Assembly (NCBI RefSeq): GCF_003610495.1
Contig: NZ_RAPK01000010.1
Coordinates: 186,001 to 250,000, forward strand
Source of the DNA: Sinobaca qinghaiensis
Lineage (GTDB): Bacteria > Bacillota > Bacilli > Bacillales > Marinococcaceae
Direction: 5' to 3'
DNA: 64,000 bases
Under the pieces are notes generated by a model. The model did no database searches and was not told the origin of the DNA. It saw only the letters and a program-made list of their open reading frames with translations. Positions 48,259 through 56,103 of the stretch are shown in pieces. Position 1 is the first letter of the stretch. Every line of letters begins with the position of its first letter. Position numbers and translations under genes: made by a program.

Positions 48259-48325
48259 CTTCGTAGTCCAGTCATTAAGGTGCCCGGGTAGATACTCCCG
48301 GCCCAATTGCCGGGGATATACGAAG
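48259..48325 (-). promoter_or_regulatory. Guanine riboswitch aptamer of guaA (variant core)
   Basis: On the minus strand P1 arms CTTCGTA and TACGAAG enclose P2 (CCCGGC/GCCGGG), a J2/3 reading GTATCTACC instead of GTTTCTACC, and P3. The C specificity base is kept (GGACTACG). Compared with the two sibling aptamers, the P2 and P3 loops (AATTGG and CCTTAA) look one base shorter and one extra C follows J2/3. The CC and GG needed for the loop-loop contact remain. Confidence 0.85.
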
Positions 48326-48375
48326 TATTTATTGTTTGCAATACGGTTGCTGCGTACGATGAAAACATGCCTTTC

Positions 48376-48404
48376 ATTTTATCAGCAGGCTTACAAGCGG
48401 TCAA
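48376..48404 (-). promoter_or_regulatory. Sigma-A promoter of guaA
   Basis: Minus-strand TTGACC (48399-48404) and TAAAAT (48376-48381) are 17 bases apart, about 50 bases before the aptamer. The -35 overlaps the stop codon of the upstream transglutaminase gene. Confidence 0.7.
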
Positions 48405-50521
48405 GGCGTTATTCGATGAACCATTTCTTTCCATATGCTGTTTGCTTTTTCGACATCTGTGAGTTCTGCCCGTCCCCCGTAATAATATTTCTCGAATTCA
48501 CGGGTTAAATATCCCATATCATTTGTTTGGTAATGATGGTCCATCCGCTCTGCATATTCACGCATGGTTTCACTGCTTTCTTTTTTCCAGCCGGCATAGC
48601 CGAGAAGCCAGATCAGGGAATGAAAGGACTTCACAAATGTGCCGGTATCATGAACATCACGGTACTTTGTCAGTAAATAAGCCGCTATCAATTTTTTCCG
48701 AAACACAAATCCCAGCACAGCAGCCAGCGCGGCCAGTAAAAAGAAAGGCCATACAGGCATTGTAAACGAATCGGCCGCCGCTTCTTCTGGTTCTTCCTGC
48801 TCCTCCGGCTGCTCTTCTTCCGGCTGTTCCTCTTCTTCCTCCGGCGTTTCTTCCGCTTCGTCATTATTCGCAAAAATGTAATCTGCTTCTGAATCAAAGC
48901 CGCGGGTTGGTTCAAAAGGAACCCAGCCTACATCAGGAAAATATACTTCTACCCATGAGTGGGCATTGGCATTTGTCACTTCATACACCGATTCGCTCTC
49001 AGAGGATTCAACCATCTCCCCGCTCGTATAGCCTTTCACCCATCGGGTCGGTATATCAAGCGTTCGGAGCATCACAGCCATAGAAGTGGAAAAGTTATCA
49101 CAGTAGCCGGTCTGCGTTTCAAATAAAAATTGTTCTACATAGTCGGTTCCTTCTTCCGGCACCGCTACATCCTGGGTATCGTACGTAAAATCGGGTCCGC
49201 GCAGATAATTTTCCACTGCCTTTACCTGATCATACCGATTATCCTCTTCGGCCGTCAGCTCTGCTGCCAGGCTTCCGATAGAATCCGGAAGATCATCCGG
49301 CACCTGCAGAAAAGCATCATTTACCTCATCTTCTGCGTCTCCCGTTACTTCTCTCATTTCTTCCACCGGAAAAGCAGGGTCTTCATAAACAACATCGTAG
49401 GAGGAAAGCGGAAAGCTCTCTCCATTACGGGACGCGTCAGCCCGCCCGGTATAGCGGTCAATGGAAAAAGATACTTCCTGCCCGGAAGCAGTTATCTCTT
49501 CTGCAGATCCTGGATAAAAAGCAAATTCATTGGTTCTTCCTTCCGCCATCGTTACGCTTATCCGCTGTTCCTCTGTCGGAGTGGCTTCTTCATAAAAAGA
49601 GCTGTTGAGCGTTCCTTCCTGAGGTAAGTCCGTCTCCCATCCCAGACCCGTGTATTCGTCTTTTGACTCCCCCCGCCAATAGCCGCTCTCTGTCCCAACG
49701 GCGGTAAATACCGGGCTGTCATTCATTTCGAATCCACCGCCCAGGCGTTCATCGTTTGCCCCGTATCCAATTCTTTGGGCGGCACCGCCATCTTCCATAT
49801 CTCCGTCTACGCCGGTTCTTGCCTGAAGAAACGGCACGGGATCTGCCCACTTCGGCTCCGACTTAGGAGCAGCAATACCGATACCTGTTGCCGTCACAAG
49901 AACAGCCATCGTAAGGGCTGCCCAGCGCAGCCATACTCTGCCTCGTCTTTCACCGGGAAAATACTCAGAAAGCCGGTCCCACTGCAGAAGGGCAAGCAGT
50001 ACAAAACCAACAGCAAATACGCGGATAATCGCACTGCTTCCATTATAAGGAAGAAATGTATCCATTATTCCTATATAAATAATGGTAAATACAAAGAAAA
50101 ATAAAATCCGCTTCGCCTGAATCACCCAAAAATAAACCAGATAGCTCATCACGGCCAGCAGAAGCAGAAATAAAAACGTCCGGAACGGATCTGTGAGCGC
50201 CTGCCATTCGCCGCTCAGCATCGTCTGGGTATTAACCGATATTTCGTTTGAAAAATTAACCCACCACGCAGGACTTAAAAAACTTATATTAAAAAATACG
50301 GTATGAAGCGTATATAAAATACTTCCTCCAATCAGCAGCAGATGCAGCCACCAGGGAAAACGGAAAAAGGTTACCAGAAAGAAAAAAGCAGATGCCATCA
50401 TAAACATCGGCACAAAACCGGTATCGGATACTTCAGGGAGGGGAAGCAGCCATTCCATCAATAGAATATATCCAAGCACATACATAGCAAACATCTTTGG
50501 TGTTCGTTCGGACAGATCCAT
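48401..50521 (-). CDS. yebA: Transglutaminase-like membrane protein YebA
   Basis: A 706-residue membrane protein. About six N-terminal TM helices (residues 10-215) are followed by an extracytoplasmic region with a transglutaminase-like domain: Cys474 in TGYCDNFSTSM, His521 in NANAHSWVEVYF and Asp530. A very acidic stretch of glutamate and proline (about residues 555-590) precedes a last TM helix and a cytoplasmic DUF4129-like tail. Its substrate is unknown; it may act on cell-envelope proteins or peptides. It forms an operon with yeaC and yeaD, a MoxR/DUF58/transglutaminase set found widely in bacteria. Confidence 0.9.
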   Translation of the reverse strand: MDLSERTPKMFAMYVLGYILLMEWLLPLPEVSDTGFVPMFMMASAFFFLVTFFRFPWWLHLLLIGGSILYTLHTVFFNISFLSPAWWVNFSNEISVNTQTMLSGEWQALTDPFRTFLFLLLLAVMSYLVYFWVIQAKRILFFFVFTIIYIGIMDTFLPYNGSSAIIRVFAVGFVLLALLQWDRLSEYFPGERRGRVWLRWAALTMAVLVTATGIGIAAPKSEPKWADPVPFLQARTGVDGDMEDGGAAQRIGYGANDERLGGGFEMNDSPVFTAVGTESGYWRGESKDEYTGLGWETDLPQEGTLNSSFYEEATPTEEQRISVTMAEGRTNEFAFYPGSAEEITASGQEVSFSIDRYTGRADASRNGESFPLSSYDVVYEDPAFPVEEMREVTGDAEDEVNDAFLQVPDDLPDSIGSLAAELTAEEDNRYDQVKAVENYLRGPDFTYDTQDVAVPEEGTDYVEQFLFETQTGYCDNFSTSMAVMLRTLDIPTRWVKGYTSGEMVESSESESVYEVTNANAHSWVEVYFPDVGWVPFEPTRGFDSEADYIFANNDEAEETPEEEEEQPEEEQPEEQEEPEEAAADSFTMPVWPFFLLAALAAVLGFVFRKKLIAAYLLTKYRDVHDTGTFVKSFHSLIWLLGYAGWKKESSETMREYAERMDHHYQTNDMGYLTREFEKYYYGGRAELTDVEKANSIWKEMVHRITP

Positions 50522-50533
50522 GCCCTTCCCCCT

Positions 50534-51730
50534 TTATATCAGTTTAATACCATCTGCCTGTGTCCGGGCAGTGAAGATACGCATTCCCTGCTTTCTGAGG
50601 TTTAATAACATATCACGATTCCCGCCCGTATCTGACATGTTTGTTTCCACCAGACAGATAGTTACTTCACGTCCATACCACAAATAGGACTGCAGCTCCT
50701 CTATTCGCTCAGAAGAAAGAGAAGACGTGACAAATAAGAGAGAATTAGAAGCAGGCACCTTTTTAAAAAAGGGAGCAGCTCCTTTTTTATTTGATTCTAT
50801 ACGGGCTACGGCAAGTCTTTCATACATTGCTTTAAAATGAGAGATGCCGCCTGCTTCCTCCATTACGGCATTCTGCTCTGAAGAAAAAGCCAGGCCGAGA
50901 GAAATGCCCCTGCTTCTGTTTTCATCTGCTAAAGCGGCTGCGCATTCAATCACTGCTTCAAACGTTTCCTCATCCTTTTGCTGCATCAGATTTTCCACGA
51001 TAAGCAGGTAGCCTTCCCCTTTTTGGGATTCAAATTCTTTTGTAACCAGTTTGCCTCCCCTGGCGGTTGCTTTCCAGTCGATGCTCGTCATCCGGTCACC
51101 CGGCACGTAATCTCTGGCTCCGGCAATGGAATAGGCTTCCTCTGACGTCCGCCGCGATATCGCTACGTCGTCGGATTGTTCATCAGAAGAAGGCTGCCAG
51201 CCGAACAGCGGCTGGATTTTCGGGAGCACGAGCAGGGTGCTTTTTACCGGGCTTTCATAATCTTTGGTGAAAAATCCAAACAAATCCCCTGCCTGCAGAT
51301 GGATCTGCTTAAACCGGTACTCGCCTCGGCGGACACCTTTTACGTCATACTCATAGGTTACCGTTTTGGCCATGGAAAAAAAATAAATGGTTCCGGAAGG
51401 CCTGCCGGTTCCCTCCAGCCCGTAGGGTACATGATCCCAGATACTGATAAATACGAGTGGAAAAGCAAATCGCTTCGTCATTGTCAGCCGCACGGTAATC
51501 TGCTCTCCGTGGGCCAGTATGTTTTTGCTGCACGTCCGCTCTATATCGATCCAGCGGAGCGGAAACAGGACAAACAGCAGGTTGAATAAAATAACCGTCA
51601 GAATACTGTAAAACAAAAACCAGGACACGAATCCGCCTTGAAACATAGCGTACGCATACAAAGCTCCTGCCAGCACAAGCACAAACAGAAGCTTTGCATA
51701 TTTGATTACCCCATACCAGGCATTCGTCAT
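50534..51730 (-). CDS. yeaD: DUF58 domain protein YeaD
   Basis: A 398-residue protein with two N-terminal TM helices (about residues 10-55) and a C-terminal DUF58 domain. The signature YVPGDRMTSIDWKATARGG is at about residue 212, followed by LVTKEFE and a vWA-like fold. It works with MoxR-type ATPases in envelope or protein-complex functions that are not defined. It overlaps yeaC by four bases and precedes the transglutaminase gene by 12 bases. Confidence 0.9.
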   Translation of the reverse strand: MTNAWYGVIKYAKLLFVLVLAGALYAYAMFQGGFVSWFLFYSILTVILFNLLFVLFPLRWIDIERTCSKNILAHGEQITVRLTMTKRFAFPLVFISIWDHVPYGLEGTGRPSGTIYFFSMAKTVTYEYDVKGVRRGEYRFKQIHLQAGDLFGFFTKDYESPVKSTLLVLPKIQPLFGWQPSSDEQSDDVAISRRTSEEAYSIAGARDYVPGDRMTSIDWKATARGGKLVTKEFESQKGEGYLLIVENLMQQKDEETFEAVIECAAALADENRSRGISLGLAFSSEQNAVMEEAGGISHFKAMYERLAVARIESNKKGAAPFFKKVPASNSLLFVTSSLSSERIEELQSYLWYGREVTICLVETNMSDTGGNRDMLLNLRKQGMRIFTARTQADGIKLI

Positions 51731-52692
51731 TTAATTACCGTTTCTGACGCAGACGTCGGCACTCGGAGCCTGGAGAGAATATCTTTAATCACATCTGCTC
51801 CCTGCCTGTCCATTACCTGCATATCAGACCGGAGCATCATCCGGTGCACAAGCGCATAAGGAGCCAGGTATTTCACGTCATCCGGAACGACAAAGTCCCG
51901 TCCCTGCAGGTAAGCATAGGCCTGCGAAGCTTTCATTAAGGCAATCGATCCTCTGGGGCTCACTCCCAAATAAACTTCAGCATGCTCTCTTGTTTCCCTC
52001 ACAATATTTACAATGTACTGTTTAATCGATTGATCCACAAACACGCGGCCGGCTGCGTGCTGCATCGAAAGTATTTCCTCCAGGGAAAGAACATGTTCCA
52101 GTTCTTCAATCGGGTGGCGCTGCTCTACTCTATTCAGCACTTCAAGCTCTTCACTTCCCGTCGGATAGCCCATTTTCATCTTCAAAAGAAAACGGTCCAG
52201 CTGGGCTTCCGGCAGCGGATAGGTTCCCCCGTGCTCTATTGGATTCTGCGTAGCCATTACAAAAAAAGGCTCATGGAGCTTTCTAGTCTTTCCATCCACC
52301 GTCACACTGCTTTCTTCCAATGCTTCCAGCAGCGCGGACTGGGTTTTCGGCGATGTCCGGTTAATCTCATCGGCCAGCACAACATGGCTCATAATCGGAC
52401 CCGATCGAAACTCAAATTCCATATTTTTTTGATTAAAAATGGATACCCCCGTCACGTCGGACGGCAGCAGGTCCGGCGTAAACTGAATACGTTTGAATTC
52501 GGCGCCGATCGAACGCGCAATTGCGCGTACCATCATGGTTTTTCCGACGCCGGGTACATCTTCAAGCAGAACATGCCCTTTGGCTAATAAAGCTGTTAAG
52601 CTCAGTTCAATTTCTTCTCTTTTTCCAACGACAACCCGTTCTATGTTTTCCATTACTCTATTTAAGGCGGCGCGCTCAACTGTCACGATCAT
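51727..52692 (-). CDS. yeaC: MoxR-family AAA+ ATPase YeaC
   Basis: A 321-residue AAA+ ATPase. Walker A is LLEDVPGVGKTMMVRAI (about residue 42) and Walker B is VVLADEINRTSPKTQSALLEAL (about residue 105). The MoxR sensor region FFVMATQNPIEHGGTYPLPEAQLDRF follows, and an arginine finger is plausible in that segment. It is likely a chaperone for the co-encoded DUF58 protein. The start may instead be the GTG two codons later, which lies better behind GGGGGA. Confidence 0.92.
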   Translation of the reverse strand: MIVTVERAALNRVMENIERVVVGKREEIELSLTALLAKGHVLLEDVPGVGKTMMVRAIARSIGAEFKRIQFTPDLLPSDVTGVSIFNQKNMEFEFRSGPIMSHVVLADEINRTSPKTQSALLEALEESSVTVDGKTRKLHEPFFVMATQNPIEHGGTYPLPEAQLDRFLLKMKMGYPTGSEELEVLNRVEQRHPIEELEHVLSLEEILSMQHAAGRVFVDQSIKQYIVNIVRETREHAEVYLGVSPRGSIALMKASQAYAYLQGRDFVVPDDVKYLAPYALVHRMMLRSDMQVMDRQGADVIKDILSRLRVPTSASETVIK

Positions 52693-52738
52693 TCCCCCAT
52701 TACTTTACAGCTTCATATTACTGTCTTTTATCCTCTTT

Positions 52739-52747
52739 ATAATATCA
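52739..52747 (-). promoter_or_regulatory. Candidate extended -10 of yeaC
   Basis: Minus-strand TGATATTAT is an extended -10 about 45 bases before yeaC. The same bases read TATAAT on the plus strand (52738-52743) and could also serve the small peptide gene. No clear -35 is seen in either direction. Confidence 0.35.
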
Positions 52748-52868
52748 CATATACGCGTTCCAGAGATAGAATCACCCCGACACGGCACTTGTTTCAGCCC
52801 GAGGCTGACCGGGAATATAGGTCTTGTCTGTACCATAAATACCTCATAAGGCCGAAGGGAGTGGTTTG

Positions 52869-52943
52869 ATGATCCGGGGATGCCTTACATTTATAGGAGC
52901 CTGTGTTGTAATAGGAATTATTCTTCTAATAGTTCTTTTATAA
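52869..52943 (+). CDS. 24-residue hydrophobic membrane peptide
   Basis: A short gene with an ATG seven bases after GGGAG, encoding 24 residues. It starts MIRGCLTFIGACVV and continues as an uninterrupted run of isoleucine, leucine and valine: one transmembrane helix with a single positive charge at the start. A strong terminator begins five bases after the stop. The site, length, composition and terminator together suggest a real membrane micropeptide. The function is unknown; such peptides can be regulators or toxins. Confidence 0.5.
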   Translation: MIRGCLTFIGACVVIGIILLIVLL

Positions 52944-52947
52944 AAAC

Positions 52948-52989
52948 AAAGAAAAGGAGCCGTCTCGTATTCGAGTCGGCTCCTTTTTC
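52948..52989. terminator. Bidirectional terminator
   Basis: AAAAGGAGCCG pairs with CGGCTCCTTTTT around a loop that includes TCTCG/CGAG. Both strands end in a T run. It serves the small peptide gene on the plus strand and the NSS symporter gene on the minus strand. Confidence 0.88.
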
Positions 52990-52990
52990 A

Positions 52991-54352
52991 CTAAAACAAT
53001 CCGATAGAACTTAGGAAAATCAACAAAATGGCAATCGGTGCAATAAAGCGCAGGATAAACAGCCAGATATACCCGATAGTGGTCTGACCAAAATCGGATT
53101 CCCGAAGCGCATCCACTGTCTTCCAGCTCCAGCCTACAAACAAAGCAATAATCAGGCCGCCGAGCGGAAGCAAAATGTTAGAAGCAATAAAGTCAATGGA
53201 ATCCAATATGCCGTTTTCTCCAATAATCGTTACGCCTGCCCACGGGCCAAAGCCGAGTGAGGAAGGAATACCGATAAGGAAAATAATTGTTCCAATAACA
53301 AGAGCGGCACGAATCCGGCTCCAGTTGAACTTCCGCATAAAGAAGGCTACGGCTACTTCAAGAATAGAGATGGCAGAAGACAGGGCTGCGGCGGCAAGTA
53401 GAAAGAAGAAACCAAGGCCGACAATGCCTCCGGCTGCAATGTTATTAAATATGTCCGGCAGCACCATAAATACAAGGCCCGGTCCCGAACTTGGATCAAT
53501 CCCAAAAGCAAACACCGCCGGGAAAATCATTACACCGGCAAGAATGGCAAATCCGGTATCCAGCCCGGCAACGCTGAAGGCGGCTCCCGGCAGCTGTTCT
53601 TTTTTGGAAAGGTAGCTTCCGTAAGTGATCATCGTTCCCATACCAAGACTTAAAGAGAAAAATGCCTGGCCCATGGCTGCAAGATACACCGCAGGGTCAG
53701 AAAAAGCCGACCAGTCCGGCGTGAATAGGAAAGAAAGTCCCTCAGCTGCGCCTCCAAGCGTTAAGCTGTAGCCTGCCAGTACAATAAGCAGCACCCCAAG
53801 AAGCGGCATTAATATTTTGTTGGAAAGCTCAATACCTTTTTTCACTCCAAGCATAACGATGATAATAACCAGCGCCATGAAAAGAAAATGCCAGAGAATC
53901 GACTGCGTAAAGCTGCCGGTGAAAGATACAAAGTAGCCTTCATATCCTTCGGCCGGAGCCGTCCAGAAGCTGCCGTTCAAGTACTGAATGAAGTAGTGCA
54001 TAATCCATCCGGATATAACAGCATAGAAGGATAAAATCATAAATGCGGCCGTCACGCCGAGCAGCCCGGCATACCGCCACGCACCTCCGGATGACAATGA
54101 TTCAAACGACCCAACTACGTCCTGCTGGGAACGGCGTCCAATCGTAAATTCCGCCATAATGATCGGAATACCAATAATTAATATACACAATAAATAAATC
54201 AGAAGAAACGCACCGCCGCCGCTTTCCCCGGCAACATAGGAAAAACGCCAAATATTTCCAAGCCCGACAGCCGATCCCATTGCCGCCAGTATAAACCCGG
54301 TCCTCGAAGCCCACTGCTCCCGAGGTTTGTTGTTATGTAGTGCCAAGTTCAT
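52991..54352 (-). CDS. Sodium-dependent neurotransmitter:sodium symporter (NSS) family transporter
   Basis: A 453-residue membrane protein of the NSS/SNF family. The TM1 sequence TGFILAAMGSAVGLGNIWRF is the defining motif, containing sodium and substrate ligands. About 11 or 12 hydrophobic segments follow. It should use a sodium gradient to import an amino acid or similar amine, which fits a sodium-using Bacillus; the substrate is not predictable. It is a single-gene transcript convergent with the small peptide gene and divergent from the gene at 54589. Confidence 0.9.
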   Translation of the reverse strand: MNLALHNNKPREQWASRTGFILAAMGSAVGLGNIWRFSYVAGESGGGAFLLIYLLCILIIGIPIIMAEFTIGRRSQQDVVGSFESLSSGGAWRYAGLLGVTAAFMILSFYAVISGWIMHYFIQYLNGSFWTAPAEGYEGYFVSFTGSFTQSILWHFLFMALVIIIVMLGVKKGIELSNKILMPLLGVLLIVLAGYSLTLGGAAEGLSFLFTPDWSAFSDPAVYLAAMGQAFFSLSLGMGTMITYGSYLSKKEQLPGAAFSVAGLDTGFAILAGVMIFPAVFAFGIDPSSGPGLVFMVLPDIFNNIAAGGIVGLGFFFLLAAAALSSAISILEVAVAFFMRKFNWSRIRAALVIGTIIFLIGIPSSLGFGPWAGVTIIGENGILDSIDFIASNILLPLGGLIIALFVGWSWKTVDALRESDFGQTTIGYIWLFILRFIAPIAILLIFLSSIGLF

Positions 54353-54588
54353 CTACTCCCCTTTTTGTATGTGCCTTATTGAGAACTTTCTTTATCTCAT
54401 TAACGCATTCTATCTTTTCTATATTAAAGCATTAGAGCCCCTTTTTCAGCAACAAATCTGAATAAATTCCGATTTTTAACACATCTATCCAAATTACTGG
54501 TCCATTTAGGTTCTTTATGCCCATGACTTGCTTTTTTTATGTTGTATACTTTGAGAAAAGATAAGTTTCCTGGAATAGGAGGAATTTC

Positions 54589-54978
54589 ATGGAATTCGGT
54601 ACGATTGACCCCTGCTCACTTAAGCTGGCCGAACGTTATGTCCTTTCCCGACTCCTGCTTGATACAGAACCGAAACCTGTCTCCCCTGCCCGATTCCCTG
54701 CCGCCTTTTCCTACTACAACAACTGGACACCTTCCTGCCAATTCAAACTAGAGCGTGACACCTCAGAGCTTGAACAAATACTTATCCGTCTGCACATTGA
54801 TGTTTCCATTGATAAACACGCTGTCAGCAGAGCCGTGCTGTTCAACGTTATTTACCGGAAATGCGAAGAAAAAATTATTATGCAGCATGCCGTTCTAAAG
54901 CGTAAGCTTTCTGAACTCGCAAGCTACTATACTATTGGAAACAACAGCTATTTTGTAAATATGGAATCCACCTCCTGA
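54589..54978 (+). CDS. Hypothetical protein (129 residues)
   Basis: I do not recognise this protein. It has a strong AGGAGG-type site six bases before the ATG, which supports it as real. No signal peptide or TM helix is visible. It contains a central helical part (ELEQILIRLHIDVSIDK) and a charged C-terminal half (RKCEEKIIMQHAVLKRKLSEL) with two or three cysteines. It stands alone between two genes of the opposite strand, and its promoter is unclear (TATACT at about 54546 is a possible -10). Confidence 0.6.
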   Translation: MEFGTIDPCSLKLAERYVLSRLLLDTEPKPVSPARFPAAFSYYNNWTPSCQFKLERDTSELEQILIRLHIDVSIDKHAVSRAVLFNVIYRKCEEKIIMQHAVLKRKLSELASYYTIGNNSYFVNMESTS

Positions 54979-55024
54979 TACGTACAATTTTAAAAAAAGA
55001 CACGCCGCAGAAGGCGGATACCAT

Positions 55025-55966
55025 TTATCCTTCTATTTTATGCTCCGGAACCTTTCCTGCAAGCGCAGCTGCACACTGCTCAGCTGCATCCTGGTACATA
55101 GCTTCTCTTGTTTCCGCAGTGGCGGAGCCGATATGAGGAAGAGTCACAGCTGAGTCCAGTGCGAGCAGAGGATTACCAGGATCGACCGGCTCCTGCTCGT
55201 ATACATCAATACCTGCAGCAAGTATCTCTTTTGTTTCCAGTGCTTCTATCAGGTCAGTCTCCTTTACGACAGCACCGCGGGCAGCGTTCAAAAAGACCGC
55301 TGTTTTTTTCATTTTCCGAAAATGCTCTCTTCGAATGAAATGCTTTGTTTCCGCTGTTAATGGTGTCATAAGCAGGACAAAATCAGAGGCCTCAAGAAGC
55401 TCATCCAAACCGGCATACACCGCTTCTACATTCTGCTTTTCGCTGCGGTTATGGTACAGTACGTCCATATGAAAGCCCGCTGAAGCCCGCCTTGCCACTT
55501 CTTCGCCTATTTTCCCCATACCAATAATCCCAAGCGTTTTATGATGCACATTCACTCCAAAAAAAGATTCATCGCGTTTGTCTTTCCAGCGTCCTTCTTT
55601 TACGCCTCTATCAGCCTGGGGAATTCTTCTTGCCGCAGCCAGCATCATCCCCATAATCGTATCTGCTACAGTATCAATCAGTACATAAGGCGTGTTGGTA
55701 GCCGTAATGCCTCGCGCCGTCAGGGCTTTCATATCTAAATTATCATAGCCGGTGGACACATTGCTGACCACTTTCAAACGCGGCGCCATTTCCAGCAGTT
55801 TTTCATTAACCGGGTAACCCGCCCCAATTAACCCATCAGCCTCTGGAAGGGCCTGGAGAAAAGCTTCCTCATCCTGATGGGCAGGACGTATTTTCACTTC
55901 CGCATGTTGTTCCAGAAAAGCCAGAACCCGTTCAGGTGGTTTTGTATACGCTACAATTGTCGGCAT
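55025..55966 (-). CDS. D-2-hydroxyacid dehydrogenase (GhrB/hydroxypyruvate reductase type)
   Basis: A 313-residue NAD(P)-dependent dehydrogenase. The dinucleotide motif GIIGMGKIGEEVA is near residue 147. Catalytic Arg is in LNAARGAVV, Glu in YEQEPV and His in LPHIGSAT. It resembles glyoxylate/hydroxypyruvate or 2-ketogluconate reductases (YvcT-like). Glyoxylate is an end product of allantoin degradation, so a link to the purine block is possible but only inferred. It is a single gene with a normal length. Confidence 0.88.
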   Translation of the reverse strand: MPTIVAYTKPPERVLAFLEQHAEVKIRPAHQDEEAFLQALPEADGLIGAGYPVNEKLLEMAPRLKVVSNVSTGYDNLDMKALTARGITATNTPYVLIDTVADTIMGMMLAAARRIPQADRGVKEGRWKDKRDESFFGVNVHHKTLGIIGMGKIGEEVARRASAGFHMDVLYHNRSEKQNVEAVYAGLDELLEASDFVLLMTPLTAETKHFIRREHFRKMKKTAVFLNAARGAVVKETDLIEALETKEILAAGIDVYEQEPVDPGNPLLALDSAVTLPHIGSATAETREAMYQDAAEQCAAALAGKVPEHKIEG

Positions 55967-56048
55967 TTGTTTTCTCTCCTTTTTTCTACTATCTATAGAA
56001 TGGTTTCCATAATGGGATCACCAATTCCTGCTTTTTAGTTTCTCTCCT

Positions 56049-56090
56049 CAAAAAAAAGACTTTCTGCTTTTGCAGAAAGTCCTTTTTGAT
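56049..56090 (-). terminator. Terminator after the LPNTA acetamidase-family gene
   Basis: On the minus strand GGACTTTCTGC pairs with GCAGAAAGTC around a short AAAA loop, followed by TTTTTTT. It lies about 15 bases after the stop codon. Confidence 0.88.
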
Positions 56091-56103
56091 TATCTATTTA
56101 TTT

